Shown: positions 1-8,091, numbered from the stretch's first letter. The stretch is DNA of 37,957 bases from Elusimicrobiota bacterium (GCA_009773155.1 WOVA01000021.1:1-37957); one strand, 5' to 3'. A program made the numbers and translations. The notes: generated by a model not told the origin, from the sequence alone.

Positions 1-1
1 C

Positions 2-1753
2 CTGGGCCGGCTGGGCGAGGCCCGCGAGGCCTTCGCGGCCGCGGCCGCGCTGGACCCGCTGGACCCCTCGCCGCCGCTCGGCCTGGCGCGCGTCCTGCTG
101 GCGGAGAGGAGATCGGCCGAGGCCTCCGCCGTCCTGGAGGCGCTGTCCGCGGCCCACCCCGGTTTCACGCCGGCCTGGCTTTACCTGGCCCGGGCTTACA
201 AGGCGAACGGCGAGCAGCGCAAGGCCGCCGAGGCCTATGAAAAAGTCTTTAAAGAGGACTGGACCTTCTTCGAGGCCCGCCTTCCCCTGGCCAGGCTCTA
301 CGAGCGGCTCGGCGACGCCGCCGGCGCCTGGAACCATTACGCGCGGATACTCAATGTCGCGCCGCGGCACCGCGAGTCCGCCGAAAGGGAGAAGGCGCTG
401 GGCGCCCTGCTGGGCCGCGTCCGTGAGGACGCCCTGCCCCGGCAGACCATCGACAAGCCGCTGCCCGTGGAGCGCGCCGCTCCCTCGGCGAAGATGCCGC
501 AGATAGCCGTCGGCATAGGCACCGGCCCTTCCGGCGGGCCCGGCCTGCGCGACGCGCTGGTTCTCAGCCCGACTGGCCCCTCGCACCTGGTGGACCCCGA
601 TACGGGCCGGCGCCTGGCGTGGGTGCCGGGCGGGCAGGACCTGCTTTTCACCCGGCTCTCCAAGGGGCTTTTCCAGGCAGCCGGGCCCGGGGGGAAGATC
701 ATCGGCCGCTTCAAACGTTCGCTGGCGCTGGAGCCCGACGACGCTTCCAGGCACGGCATAATACTGCGCGACGCCCGCGTCGAGCCGGGCTACGCCTGGT
801 CCTCCGTGCGCGACCGCCAGCTCAAGGGCCGCGTTGAAGTGCGTTCGAAGGGGGAGAAGCTCTACGCCGTCAACCGGCTCCCGCTGGAGGACTATCTCTA
901 CGGCGTGGTGACGCGCGAGATGCCCAGGACCTTTCCCGTCGAGGCCCTGAAAGCGCAGGCCATCATCACCCGCGGCAACGCGCTGGTGTGGAAGCGCCAC
1001 CCGCGCCACGCGCGCGACGGTTACGACGTCTGCGACGGCCAGCACTGCCAGGTCTACGGCGGCGTGCCCGGCGAGACCGACGAGGGCCGCGCCGTTGTCG
1101 ACGGCACCCGGGGCCTGGCGCTGCATCACTCCGGCCGCCCCGCTCACACCCTCTATTCCGCCAACTGCGGCGGCCATACGCAGGACTCGGGCGAGCTCGG
1201 CGGCTGGTTCGAGAGCCCCTATCTGCGCGGTTCGCTCGACGCCGACCCGCCGGCGGCCGCTCCCGTCACGCCCTGGGAACTCTACCGCTGGCTGAAAGGC
1301 CGGCCGCGGGTGTTCTGCAATGTCCCGGAAGCCGCCGGCTCTGCCCATTTCCGCTGGACCCGCGTGGTCCCCGCCGCGGAGCTGCGCGACCGCGTGGCGC
1401 GGATAAAGAAGATAGGCGAACTCAAAAGCCTGACCGTCCGGCGGCGCAGCCGCTCCGGCAATGTCAACGCCATCCGGTTCGAAGGCACGTCCGGCTCTGT
1501 CACCGTCGACCGCGAGCGATCCATACGCGCGGTACTCGGCCTGTCCTCGCTGCGCAGCACCCTCTTCGTGGTCGAGACCGAGCCTGACTCCGCGGACCGC
1601 CCGACGGAATTCGTCTTCCACGGCGGCGGCTGGGGGCACGGCGTGGGGCTGTGCCAGCACGGCGCCGCCGGCCGCGCCCTGGCCGGCCAGGACCACCGCC
1701 GCATACTGCTCCACTACTATCCCGGCACCGCGCTGGAGAAGCCGGCCTACTAA
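2..1753 (+). CDS. TPR-SpoIID fusion protein (5' end outside window)
   Basis: The reading frame is open from base 2 without a stop, so the gene starts before the window; 583 residues are visible. The first ~150 are Ala/Leu-rich helical repeats of TPR type (for example AWLYLARAYKANGEQRKAAEAY). The C-terminal ~430 residues are a SpoIID/LytB domain: the REMP segment (bases 914-925) carries the family's essential Glu, followed by VEALKAQAI, ANCGGHTQD and a terminal HGVGLCQHGAAGRA. In sporulating Firmicutes SpoIID is a lytic transglycosylase that cleaves denuded glycan strands; in non-sporulating diderms related proteins are thought to act in peptidoglycan remodelling. An internal ATG at 467 could start a shorter product, but the TPR part is in frame and looks coding, so a single fused protein is preferred. 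It is followed by an independent promoter for the next gene. Confidence 0.85.
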   Translation: MGRLGEAREAFAAAAALDPLDPSPPLGLARVLLAERRSAEASAVLEALSAAHPGFTPAWLYLARAYKANGEQRKAAEAYEKVFKEDWTFFEARLPLARLYERLGDAAGAWNHYARILNVAPRHRESAEREKALGALLGRVREDALPRQTIDKPLPVERAAPSAKMPQIAVGIGTGPSGGPGLRDALVLSPTGPSHLVDPDTGRRLAWVPGGQDLLFTRLSKGLFQAAGPGGKIIGRFKRSLALEPDDASRHGIILRDARVEPGYAWSSVRDRQLKGRVEVRSKGEKLYAVNRLPLEDYLYGVVTREMPRTFPVEALKAQAIITRGNALVWKRHPRHARDGYDVCDGQHCQVYGGVPGETDEGRAVVDGTRGLALHHSGRPAHTLYSANCGGHTQDSGELGGWFESPYLRGSLDADPPAAAPVTPWELYRWLKGRPRVFCNVPEAAGSAHFRWTRVVPAAELRDRVARIKKIGELKSLTVRRRSRSGNVNAIRFEGTSGSVTVDRERSIRAVLGLSSLRSTLFVVETEPDSADRPTEFVFHGGGWGHGVGLCQHGAAGRALAGQDHRRILLHYYPGTALEKPAY

Positions 1754-1758
1754 ACAGG

Positions 1759-1764
1759 TATAAT
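1759..1764 (+). promoter_or_regulatory. -10 element for abgT-like gene
   Basis: A perfect TATAAT sits 47 nt before the next start codon, in an otherwise very GC-rich gap. Transcription would start near 1771 and give a leader of about 40 nt that carries the Shine-Dalgarno sequence GGAGG at 1798-1802. No good -35 box is evident. This is a normal leadered promoter, unlike several others in the window. Confidence 0.5.
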
Positions 1765-1810
1765 TATCGCGCCGCCGCCCGTCGGGGCGCCGGGCGCGGA
1801 GGAAAAAAGG

Positions 1811-3361
1811 ATGACCGCGAAAGACGTTTTCAATAAATCTCTCAACGCCATAGAAAAGGCCGGCAACAGGCTGCCCGACCCCGCCGCGCTGTTCGCGCTG
1901 CTGATGTTCGCCGTCTGGGGACTCTCCTGGCTGCTGTCCGGCGCTAATTTCCCCGAGCTGGACCCGCGCACGCAGCTGCCGATAAAGATCAACAACCTGC
2001 TCGACGGCGCGGCTTTCACCTCCTATATGTCGCAGATGGTGGGCATCTTCACCTCCTTCCCGCCGCTGGGCGTGGTCCTGGTCGCGATGCTGGGCCTGGG
2101 CGTGGCCGAATACACCGGTTATATCGGCGCCGCCATCCGCGCCATAATGTCCGTCACGCCCCGGCAGCTGCTGACGCCGGTGCTGGTCCTGGTGGGAGTC
2201 CTCAGCCACGTCGCCGTCGACGCCGGCTACGTGCTGGTCATACCGCTGGGCGGCGTGGTCTTCTACGCGGCCGGCCGCCACCCGCTGGCCGGGGTAGCCG
2301 CCGCCTTCGCGGGCGTCTCCGGCGGCTTCTCGGCCACGCTGTTCATCCCGTCGAGTCTGGACCCGCTGCTCGCCGGCCTGACGCAGGCCTCGGCCCGCCT
2401 CTCCGCGCTGCCCGGCGCGCAGGAGCTGGTGGTCAGCCCGCTCAACAATTATTTCTTCACCACGGCCTCGGCCTTCCTGGTCGTGCTCATCGGCTGGTTC
2501 ATAACCGACAAGCTGGTGGAGCCCCGCCTGGCGCATGTCGCCGTGGACGGCCACAAGGACGAGCTGCCTAAGATGGAGGCCCTGCGCGCCGAGGAGAAAC
2601 GGGCGCTGGCGCTGGCCACTTTCTCCATCTTCGCCGCCCTGTCCGTACTCCTTCTGTCGGCTTACTCTCCTTCCTCCCCCTGGCGGTCGCCCGCCGGCGA
2701 GCTGACCAACTCGGCCGCGCCGCTGATGAAGTCCATCGTGCCGCTCATCTTCATCTTCTTCCTCATCCCCGGCGTGGTCTACGGCTGCGCCGCCGGCACG
2801 GTAAAGACGCACCGCGACGTCATCAAGGGCATGACCAGGTCCATGAGCGGCATGGGCTACTACGTCGTGATGGCCTTCTTCTGCGCGCAGTTCGTCTACG
2901 CCTTCGGCCAGTCCAATATCGGCGCCCTCCTTTCCATCAAGGGCGCCAACTGGCTGGCGGACATGGCCCTGCCGATGGGCCTCACGCTGACGGGGATAGT
3001 CCTGCTCTCCTCCCTGGTAAACCTGCTGGTCGGTTCGGCCTCGGCCAAGTGGGCCCTTATCGGCGCCGTCATGGTGCCGATGCTGATGCAGCTGGGCATC
3101 TCGCCCGACCTGACGCAGGCCGCCTACCGCGTGGGCGATTCCTCCACCAATATCATCACGCCGCTGATGCCCTATTTCCCGCTGGTCGTGGTGTTCTGCC
3201 AGAAATACGTGCGCTCCACCGGCATCGGCACGCTTATCGCTATAATGCTGCCCTACTCCGTCGCGCTGCTCGTCCTGTGGACGCTTTTCCTGCTGGCCTT
3301 CTGGTGGCTGGGGATCCCGCTGGGCATAGGTTCCAGCTTCGTCTTCCCGCCGGCGCCGTGA
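1811..3361 (+). CDS. AbgT-family transporter
   Basis: A 516-residue polytopic membrane protein of the AbgT family (E. coli AbgT imports p-aminobenzoyl-glutamate; Neisseria MtrF and Alcanivorax AbgT export sulfonamide-type antimetabolites). Visible family features are the N-terminal AGNRLPDPAALFALLMF segment, the LLDGAAFTSYMSQMVGIFTSFPPLGVVLVAMLG region, GVSGGFSATLF in the middle, and the C-terminal SASAKWALIGAVMVPML followed by YRVGDSSTNIITPLMPYFPL. Length matches the family. The start at 1811 is supported by GGAGGAAAAAAGG just upstream. No pab or folate genes lie next to it, so the substrate (folate catabolite uptake versus drug export) cannot be read from context. Confidence 0.9.
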   Translation: MTAKDVFNKSLNAIEKAGNRLPDPAALFALLMFAVWGLSWLLSGANFPELDPRTQLPIKINNLLDGAAFTSYMSQMVGIFTSFPPLGVVLVAMLGLGVAEYTGYIGAAIRAIMSVTPRQLLTPVLVLVGVLSHVAVDAGYVLVIPLGGVVFYAAGRHPLAGVAAAFAGVSGGFSATLFIPSSLDPLLAGLTQASARLSALPGAQELVVSPLNNYFFTTASAFLVVLIGWFITDKLVEPRLAHVAVDGHKDELPKMEALRAEEKRALALATFSIFAALSVLLLSAYSPSSPWRSPAGELTNSAAPLMKSIVPLIFIFFLIPGVVYGCAAGTVKTHRDVIKGMTRSMSGMGYYVVMAFFCAQFVYAFGQSNIGALLSIKGANWLADMALPMGLTLTGIVLLSSLVNLLVGSASAKWALIGAVMVPMLMQLGISPDLTQAAYRVGDSSTNIITPLMPYFPLVVVFCQKYVRSTGIGTLIAIMLPYSVALLVLWTLFLLAFWWLGIPLGIGSSFVFPPAP

Positions 3362-3429
3362 GCCCCCGGCGGCCGGGTTTTCCCTGCGCTGACGGCCGCC
3401 CGGATTTGAGAGGGTGCCCGGCAAATTAA

Positions 3430-3437
3430 TATACTAT
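3430..3437 (+). promoter_or_regulatory. -10 element directly before His-rich peptide gene
   Basis: TATACTAT (TATACT at 3430-3435, TACTAT at 3432-3437) ends 8-10 nt before the ATG at 3446. No Shine-Dalgarno motif is present between them, so the transcript would be leaderless or nearly so. Confidence 0.4.
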
Positions 3438-3445
3438 CTGCTCAC

Positions 3446-3823
3446 ATGAGGAAGCTGACGGCCTTCGCGCTTTTTTTCTGCCTGCTCTCGGCGAGCACGC
3501 CCGCCGTCGTCCATGCCTTAGTACATGCGGTGGTCTCTTCCTCCGGGCATTCCCATGACGGCGGGGAGACCTCGCATCTGCATCATGGCGAAGAGCATCA
3601 CAGCTCCGGCCTTTGCCTGCTGCCTCCGGCCTTGAGCCGGCGCGACAGCGTTAAGGCGCCCGCCGGTGGCAAGACCGCCGTTCTCTGCCGCCTGGCCTCG
3701 CCCCCGGCGGATAGCTCCTGCGCCGACCCGATAGCGGTTCCGGACGGGAGTCCGCTGGGACGGTCCCGCAACGGAGTACTTCCCCAGTTAGCCAGTATCC
3801 CGCCTCCTTTCCCCGCTTCCTGA
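3446..3823 (+). CDS. His-rich exported small protein
   Basis: A 125-residue protein not assigned to a named family. It begins with MRKLTAFALFFCLLSASTPA, a convincing Sec signal peptide, followed by a His-rich stretch (GHSHDGGETSHLHHGEEHHSS) of the kind that binds Ni, Co, Zn or Cu in the periplasm, then Cys residues in GLCLLPP, VLCRL and SSCADP and a low-complexity Pro/Ser tail. It lies just upstream of a HupE/UreJ-like gene on the same strand, so a metal-chelating or metal-delivery role is a reasonable inference. The start is uncertain only in mechanism: no ribosome binding site is visible, and a -10-like hexamer lies immediately upstream. The C-terminal third is low complexity and may be poorly conserved. 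Confidence 0.6.
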   Translation: MRKLTAFALFFCLLSASTPAVVHALVHAVVSSSGHSHDGGETSHLHHGEEHHSSGLCLLPPALSRRDSVKAPAGGKTAVLCRLASPPADSSCADPIAVPDGSPLGRSRNGVLPQLASIPPPFPAS

Positions 3824-3901
3824 TATCTGCCCCGAGGCCCGGGCCCAAGGGCCGGCGCGGGGGCTCTTCCAAAAACAAAGTTCCGCCATGCCTGGCGGCA
3901 C

Positions 3902-3946
3902 TATCCCGGCGGCGCCCGCTTTGGGGGCGGCCGGGGACGCGGGATA
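3902..3946 (+). promoter_or_regulatory. Inverted repeat in the hupE-like leader
   Basis: TATCCCG at 3902-3908 is matched by CGGGATA at 3940-3946, with a GC-rich, partly self-complementary interior. A second small stem (CCGCC/GGCGG near 3880-3896) precedes it. The structure ends 18 nt before the start codon and could be a leader hairpin or a terminator-like element. It matches no riboswitch consensus I recognise. Confidence 0.3.
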
Positions 3947-3964
3947 AATACAAGGGAAATTTTA

Positions 3965-4699
3965 ATGGATAAAAAACACATCGAACCCGGCGGCCGGCGC
4001 GGCTTTGACAAAGCGCTGGTCCGCCTGGGGCTGTTCGCGGCGCTGGCCGCTTTCTTCTGCCTGGTCCCCGAGGCGGGCGCGCACGGCGTGACCGACGGCG
4101 ACAGGGGCTATATACAGGAAAGCTCCGGCGTCCTTACCATGCCGTTCATCTACCTGGGCGCCAAGCACATGGTGACCGGCTACGACCACCTGCTGTTCCT
4201 GGTGGGCGTGGTCTTCTTCCTGTACCGCTTCAGGGACGTGGGTATCTACGTCAGCCTGTTCGCGGTCGGGCATACGGTCACGCTGTTGACGGGGACCCTG
4301 CTGAAGATCAGCGTCAGCGCCTACCTCATCGACGCCATCATAGGCTTCTCCATAGTCTATAAAGCGCTCGATAACATGGGCGCGTACAAGAGGTGGTTCG
4401 GCTTCCAGCCGGATACCAAGATCGCCACGCTGGTCTTCGGCCTGTTCCACGGCTTCGGCCTCGCCACCAAGATACTGGACTACAAGGTGTCGCCTGACGG
4501 GCTGCTGGCCAACCTTATCTCGTTCAATGTCGGCGTGGAACTGGGACAGCTGATGGGCCTGGCAATGATCCTCATCGCCATGGGCTTCTGGCGGCGCTCG
4601 GGCAACTTCATGCGGCACGCCTACGCGGCGCAGGTGGTCCTGATGACCGGCGGCTTCCTGCTGGTGGGCTACCAGCTTACCGGTTATTTCGTCTCGTGA
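3965..4699 (+). CDS. HupE/UreJ-family membrane protein
   Basis: A 244-residue membrane protein. After an N-terminal hydrophobic segment ending in EAGAHG come the signatures of the HupE/UreJ-2 family: YLGAKHMVTGYDHLLFLVGV, FAVGHTVTLLTG, and LVFGLFHGFGLATKI, with conserved His and Asp residues in transmembrane helices. Related proteins are nickel or cobalt permeases or accessory proteins in hydrogenase and urease clusters; no such enzymes are in this window. RBS AAGGGAA precedes the ATG. The following gene encodes a membrane-anchored protein that I recall often travelling with this HupE subfamily. The metal specificity is inferred, not shown. Confidence 0.8.
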   Translation: MDKKHIEPGGRRGFDKALVRLGLFAALAAFFCLVPEAGAHGVTDGDRGYIQESSGVLTMPFIYLGAKHMVTGYDHLLFLVGVVFFLYRFRDVGIYVSLFAVGHTVTLLTGTLLKISVSAYLIDAIIGFSIVYKALDNMGAYKRWFGFQPDTKIATLVFGLFHGFGLATKILDYKVSPDGLLANLISFNVGVELGQLMGLAMILIAMGFWRRSGNFMRHAYAAQVVLMTGGFLLVGYQLTGYFVS

Positions 4700-4727
4700 C
4701 CCTTCACGGTAAATCAAGGAGAATATC

Positions 4728-5330
4728 ATGTACAACGCTAACTTCCCTCATAAATCCGAACTTCCTTCCACGGCAAAGCTGATAAAATCGACCGTTATAG
4801 CCGCCGTCTCGGCCCTGGTTATCCTGGTCACGGTGGTCATGCCGGCCGAGTACGGCCTGGACCCCACCGGGATCGGCGGCCTGCTGGGCCTGAAAAAAAT
4901 GGGCGAGATAAAAATGTCCCTGGCGCGCGAAGCCGCCGCCGGGCCCGCCGACCCTGAAGTGCGGGCGGCCCCCGCGGCCGTCCCCGCGAAGGCCCCGTCC
5001 GCCGGGGAGGTGCGCACCGATGAAATGAGCTTAACTCTGGCCCCTGACCAGGGCGAAGAAATTAAGCTGGCGCTGGCTAAGGGCAAAAAAGCGAAATACA
5101 CCTGGACCAGCAGCGGCGGCCGGGCCAACTACGACGTGCACGGCGATTCCAAAGAACTGGGCATAAAATATCACGGCTACGGCAAAGGCTCGGAGAAAAC
5201 CGCTTCGGGCGTACTCACGGCGGCTTTCGACGGACATCACGGCTGGTTCTGGCGCAACCGCACCGGCGCCGCCATTACCGTGACCCTGAAAGTCACCGGC
5301 GAGCATACCGGGCTGAAGCACGTGAACTGA
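4728..5330 (+). CDS. Membrane-anchored HupE-associated protein
   Basis: A 200-residue protein with one transmembrane helix near residues 20-40 (KSTVIAAVSALVILVTVVMP), an Ala/Pro-rich linker, and a soluble C-terminal domain (about 100-195) containing LTLAPDQGEEIKLALAKGKKAKYTWTSS, NYDVHGDSKE and FDGHHGWFWRN. This is the layout of proteins annotated as transmembrane anchor protein in other Gram-negatives next to HupE/UreJ-like genes. Start ATG 4728 is supported by AAGGAGAA. It follows the hupE-like gene by 28 nt, so the two are probably co-transcribed. The soluble domain would face the periplasm; the paired His and Trp residues suggest ligand or metal contact but this is unproven. Confidence 0.65.
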   Translation: MYNANFPHKSELPSTAKLIKSTVIAAVSALVILVTVVMPAEYGLDPTGIGGLLGLKKMGEIKMSLAREAAAGPADPEVRAAPAAVPAKAPSAGEVRTDEMSLTLAPDQGEEIKLALAKGKKAKYTWTSSGGRANYDVHGDSKELGIKYHGYGKGSEKTASGVLTAAFDGHHGWFWRNRTGAAITVTLKVTGEHTGLKHVN

Positions 5331-5386
5331 GGACAGCCTCGCTCCCCTTCCGGCGGCAGCCCGCCGCCGGGGGGCGGTTCAAATGG

Positions 5387-5392
5387 TAAAAT
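5387..5392 (+). promoter_or_regulatory. Extended -10 element, leaderless start of methyltransferase gene
   Basis: TGG-TAAAAT: an extended -10 (TGn) whose hexamer ends 7 nt before ATG 5400, without a Shine-Dalgarno motif. The 5' end of the mRNA would fall at or next to the start codon. A GC-rich inverted repeat just before it (around 5351-5377) could terminate the preceding operon. Confidence 0.45.
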
Positions 5393-5399
5393 TGCGTTG

Positions 5400-6077
5400 A
5401 TGGAGTCCGACACCCTCAGGGTTTACGACCAGGCTGCCGCCGCTTACGACGCGGAGCCTAACTCCGTGCTGTTCACGGAGACAGCCGCCGTACTGGCGCT
5501 GCTGGACCTCCGGAAAGGCGACGCGCTGCTGGACGCGGCCTGCGGCACCGGGAAATACGTGCGGGAGGGGCTCAAAGGCGGCGCGGACTGCGTCGGGCTG
5601 GATTTTTCCCGGGAGATGCTGGCGCTGGCCGCCGCCAAATGCCCCGGCGCGCGTTTCGTGAGGCATGACCTGATGTCTCCGCCGCTGCCCTTCGCCGGCG
5701 GGGCTTTCGGGAAAATAATCCTGGCCCACGCGCTCTGGCACCTGGCCGGCGTCGCCGCGCTCTTCGCCGAGTTCGCGCGCCTGCTCGGGCCGGGCGGCCG
5801 GCTGGTGGTTACGGTAACTCACCCGGAGGCGGCCTTCAAGCGCTTTGAGTACAGGCGGGAGGACTGCCCGGGCGGCGACGAGATAGATATAAGCAAGGAG
5901 AGGCGCCGCTATACCCTCGGGGAGATAACTGCCGCGGCGCTCTCGGCCGGCCTGCGCCCCGCCGCCGCCGAGACCATACAGGTGGACGAGCGCCTGCGCC
6001 CCGTCCTGACCGAAGAGTCTTACGCGCGGGTGCGGGGAACCCCGCTGATCCTGGCGCTGCGCTTCGATAAGCCATGA
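5400..6077 (+). CDS. Class I SAM-dependent methyltransferase
   Basis: A 225-residue Rossmann-fold methyltransferase. Motif I is LLDAACGTGKYV (residues ~43-54), the acidic ribose-binding residue follows in CVGLDFSREML, motif II is FVRHDLMSPPLPF, and motif III with LGPGGRLVVTVTHPE is typical of the Methyltransf_11/UbiE group. The ATG at 5400 is chosen over the TTG directly before it. The stop overlaps the start of the next gene by four bases (ATGA), so the two are translationally coupled. The substrate is not predictable from sequence. Confidence 0.8.
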   Translation: MESDTLRVYDQAAAAYDAEPNSVLFTETAAVLALLDLRKGDALLDAACGTGKYVREGLKGGADCVGLDFSREMLALAAAKCPGARFVRHDLMSPPLPFAGGAFGKIILAHALWHLAGVAALFAEFARLLGPGGRLVVTVTHPEAAFKRFEYRREDCPGGDEIDISKERRRYTLGEITAAALSAGLRPAAAETIQVDERLRPVLTEESYARVRGTPLILALRFDKP

Positions 6078-7108
6078 AAAAGATCGATACCTTCGCGGTT
6101 ATGCTCGGCCTGCTGGCCGCTTTCTTCTTCGGCGTGTCCACGCCGCTGAGCAAGGCGCTTATCAGCGACCTCAACCCGTTCCTGCTGGCCGGCCTGCTCT
6201 ACCTCGGGGCGGGCATAGGGTTGTCCGTCTATACCCTGCTGCGCGGCGGCAGGCTTATGCCGCCGCCGAAGACCCTGAAGTACAAATACATCGTCGGCAT
6301 GACGGTGTTCGGCGGCCTGCTCGGCCCGGTGCTGCTGCTGGCCGCTGTGAAGATAGCCCCGGCGGCCTCGGTCGCCATCTGGCTGAACCTGGAACTGGTG
6401 GCCACGGCGATACTCGGTCATTTCCTGTTCAAGGACCACCTGGACAAACGCGGCTGGCTCAGCGTGGCGCTGAGCCTGTGCGCCGGGCTGCTGCTGTCCT
6501 ATAGCGGCGGCGCAGCCGGCTTTACCGCCGGGCTGCTGGTGGCGCTGGCCTGTTTCAGCTGGGGCTTCGACAATCATTTTACCGCGCTCATAGACGACCT
6601 TTCCCCGGTGCAGAGCACCATCATCAAAGGCCTGGCGGCCGGTACCACCAATCTCCTGGTAGGCCTGGCGCTGGCCGGCGGCGCGCCCGCGGCGGGCCCT
6701 GTCGGCAAGGCCCTGCTGGTGGGGTTCCTGTGTTATGGCCTTAGCATCACGTTCTACATCTCGGCGGCGCAGAAACTGGGCGCTGTGCGCAGCCAGCTGA
6801 TCTTCTCACTGGCGCCGCTGTTCGGCGTGCTGCTGGCGGTGCTGTTCCTAGGGGAGAGCCTTTCGGCCGCGCAGGCGGTGTCCGGCGGCCTGCTGCTGGC
6901 GTCGGTCTGGCTGATGCTGGCGGAAAAGCACGCGCACGCCCACGAGCACCAGGAGACCGAGCATACCCACCAGCATACTCACTCCGACCTGCACCACGAC
7001 CATCACGGCGGCGCGCGGGAGAAAGCTCATACGCATCACCATAAGCACGCCGCCGCCGCCCACGCGCATCCTCACTGGCCGGACCTGCATCACCGGCACG
7101 ATCACTAA
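6074..7108 (+). CDS. EamA/DMT-family permease with His-rich tail
   Basis: A 344-residue protein with ten predicted hydrophobic helices in two EamA repeats (for example LGLLAAFFFGVSTPLSKAL at the start and FSLAPLFGVLLAVLFLGE in the second repeat), as in drug/metabolite transporters. After the last helix (near residue 285) comes a ~58-residue cytoplasmic tail dense in His (HAHAHEHQETEHTHQHTHSD to HWPDLHHRHDH), not usual for the family. Such tails in ZIP, CDF and NikM/HupE-like proteins bind Zn, Ni or Co, so metal transport or metal-gated transport is plausible. It overlaps the methyltransferase stop by 4 nt and is followed after 3 nt by a YqaA-like gene. Confidence 0.8.
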   Translation: MKKIDTFAVMLGLLAAFFFGVSTPLSKALISDLNPFLLAGLLYLGAGIGLSVYTLLRGGRLMPPPKTLKYKYIVGMTVFGGLLGPVLLLAAVKIAPAASVAIWLNLELVATAILGHFLFKDHLDKRGWLSVALSLCAGLLLSYSGGAAGFTAGLLVALACFSWGFDNHFTALIDDLSPVQSTIIKGLAAGTTNLLVGLALAGGAPAAGPVGKALLVGFLCYGLSITFYISAAQKLGAVRSQLIFSLAPLFGVLLAVLFLGESLSAAQAVSGGLLLASVWLMLAEKHAHAHEHQETEHTHQHTHSDLHHDHHGGAREKAHTHHHKHAAAAHAHPHWPDLHHRHDH

Positions 7109-7111
7109 GCT

Positions 7112-7513
7112 ATGACCGGCGCCGAACTCAGTCTGCTTTCGCTGTTGGGCGCCAGCTTCCTGGCCTCCACGATCCTGCCGGTCAGTTCCGAAGCCGCGCT
7201 GTTCGCGGTGCTGAAGCTTGACGCGGACCTTTTCGGGCCCGCGCTCGGCGTGGCCACCCTCGGCAATACCGCCGGCGGCCTCACGACCTACCTCATCGGG
7301 CGCTACGGCGCGTCGAAAAAACCGCTGGCGCAGCTGGAGCGGGTCAGCCGTTACGGCGTGCCGCTGCTTTTCTTCGCCTGGCTCCCCGTCGTAGGCGACG
7401 GCTTCTGCCTGGCCGCCGGCTGGGCCCGCCTGAACTGGGCCGCCGTCGCGCTGGTCTCGGCCGCCGGCCGCTTCCTGCGCTACTGGCTGGTCGCCCAGGG
7501 CGCGCTCCTGTAA
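7112..7513 (+). CDS. YqaA-like SNARE-associated (VTT/DedA-related) membrane protein
   Basis: A 133-residue membrane protein related to E. coli YqaA and the wider DedA/VTT group. It shows FLASTILPVSSEAALFAVL, a G-N-x-x-G-G motif (TLGNTAGGLTTYLIGRY) and LPVVGDGFCLAAGWARLNW, which match the core re-entrant loop region (PxxGD, G) of the fold. Members influence lipid or carrier flipping and membrane potential, but the role of YqaA itself is unknown. It starts 3 nt after the His-tailed permease and is probably in the same transcript. Confidence 0.75.
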   Translation: MTGAELSLLSLLGASFLASTILPVSSEAALFAVLKLDADLFGPALGVATLGNTAGGLTTYLIGRYGASKKPLAQLERVSRYGVPLLFFAWLPVVGDGFCLAAGWARLNWAAVALVSAAGRFLRYWLVAQGALL

Positions 7514-7518
7514 AACAC

Positions 7519-8058
7519 ATGAAGATCGTCATACTTGGGAACAGCGGCAGCGGCAAGACGCGGCTCGCCGCGGAAATCGCCAAAATCCGGGATATCCCGG
7601 TCGTTCACCTGGACGAATTATTCTGGGAGCCCGGCGGCTTCGACAGGGCGCGCCCGCGCGACGCCGTCCTCCGGCTGGTCGAAGAATCGCGGAAAAAAAG
7701 CGACTGGATAGTCGAGGGGGTGTTCGGCGACCTGGCCGAACTTTACATGGAACAGGCCGATCTGCTGTTGTGGCTGGACATCGGATGGGACGTCTGCAAA
7801 GAACGGCTTCTTGCCCGGGGCTTGGAATCCAGGAAGCATATGTCGAGGGAACAGTCGGAGGAAGGGCTGGCAAAATTGCTGGACTGGGCTTCTCATTACT
7901 ACGACAGGACCGACCCGCGGTCATTTGCCGGCCATCTTCTGCTGTTCGAGCGTTTTCACGGCAAAAAGATGCGGATAGGATCGGAAGAAGAGCTCGCCGC
8001 GGCGTACGCGGCCGTGAAGCAGGGATATAAGTCCGGCGGAGCCCGCTCAGTGGCCTGA
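7519..8058 (+). CDS. P-loop kinase of the FlaR/topology-modulation type
   Basis: A 179-residue soluble NTPase with a perfect Walker A near the start (GNSGSGKT, residues 7-14) and the subgroup pattern VVHLDELFWEPG then WIVEGVF, ending with FERFHGKKMRIGS. These fit the adenylate-kinase-like proteins annotated as DNA topology modulation protein or FlaR; despite the name, they are probably small-molecule or nucleotide kinases. It begins 5 nt after the YqaA-like stop and closes this co-directional group, ending just before a bidirectional terminator. Confidence 0.75.
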   Translation: MKIVILGNSGSGKTRLAAEIAKIRDIPVVHLDELFWEPGGFDRARPRDAVLRLVEESRKKSDWIVEGVFGDLAELYMEQADLLLWLDIGWDVCKERLLARGLESRKHMSREQSEEGLAKLLDWASHYYDRTDPRSFAGHLLLFERFHGKKMRIGSEEELAAAYAAVKQGYKSGGARSVA

Positions 8059-8062
8059 AAAT

Positions 8063-8089
8063 TAAAAAACCCCTCGCGGGGTTTTAAAA
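8063..8089. terminator. Bidirectional rho-independent terminator
   Basis: AAAACCCC-TCGC-GGGGTTTT at 8066-8085 with A-rich and T-rich flanks on both sides. It can end the rightward operon finishing at 8058 and the leftward tRNA-Glu gene. Confidence 0.85.
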
Positions 8090-8091
8090 TT

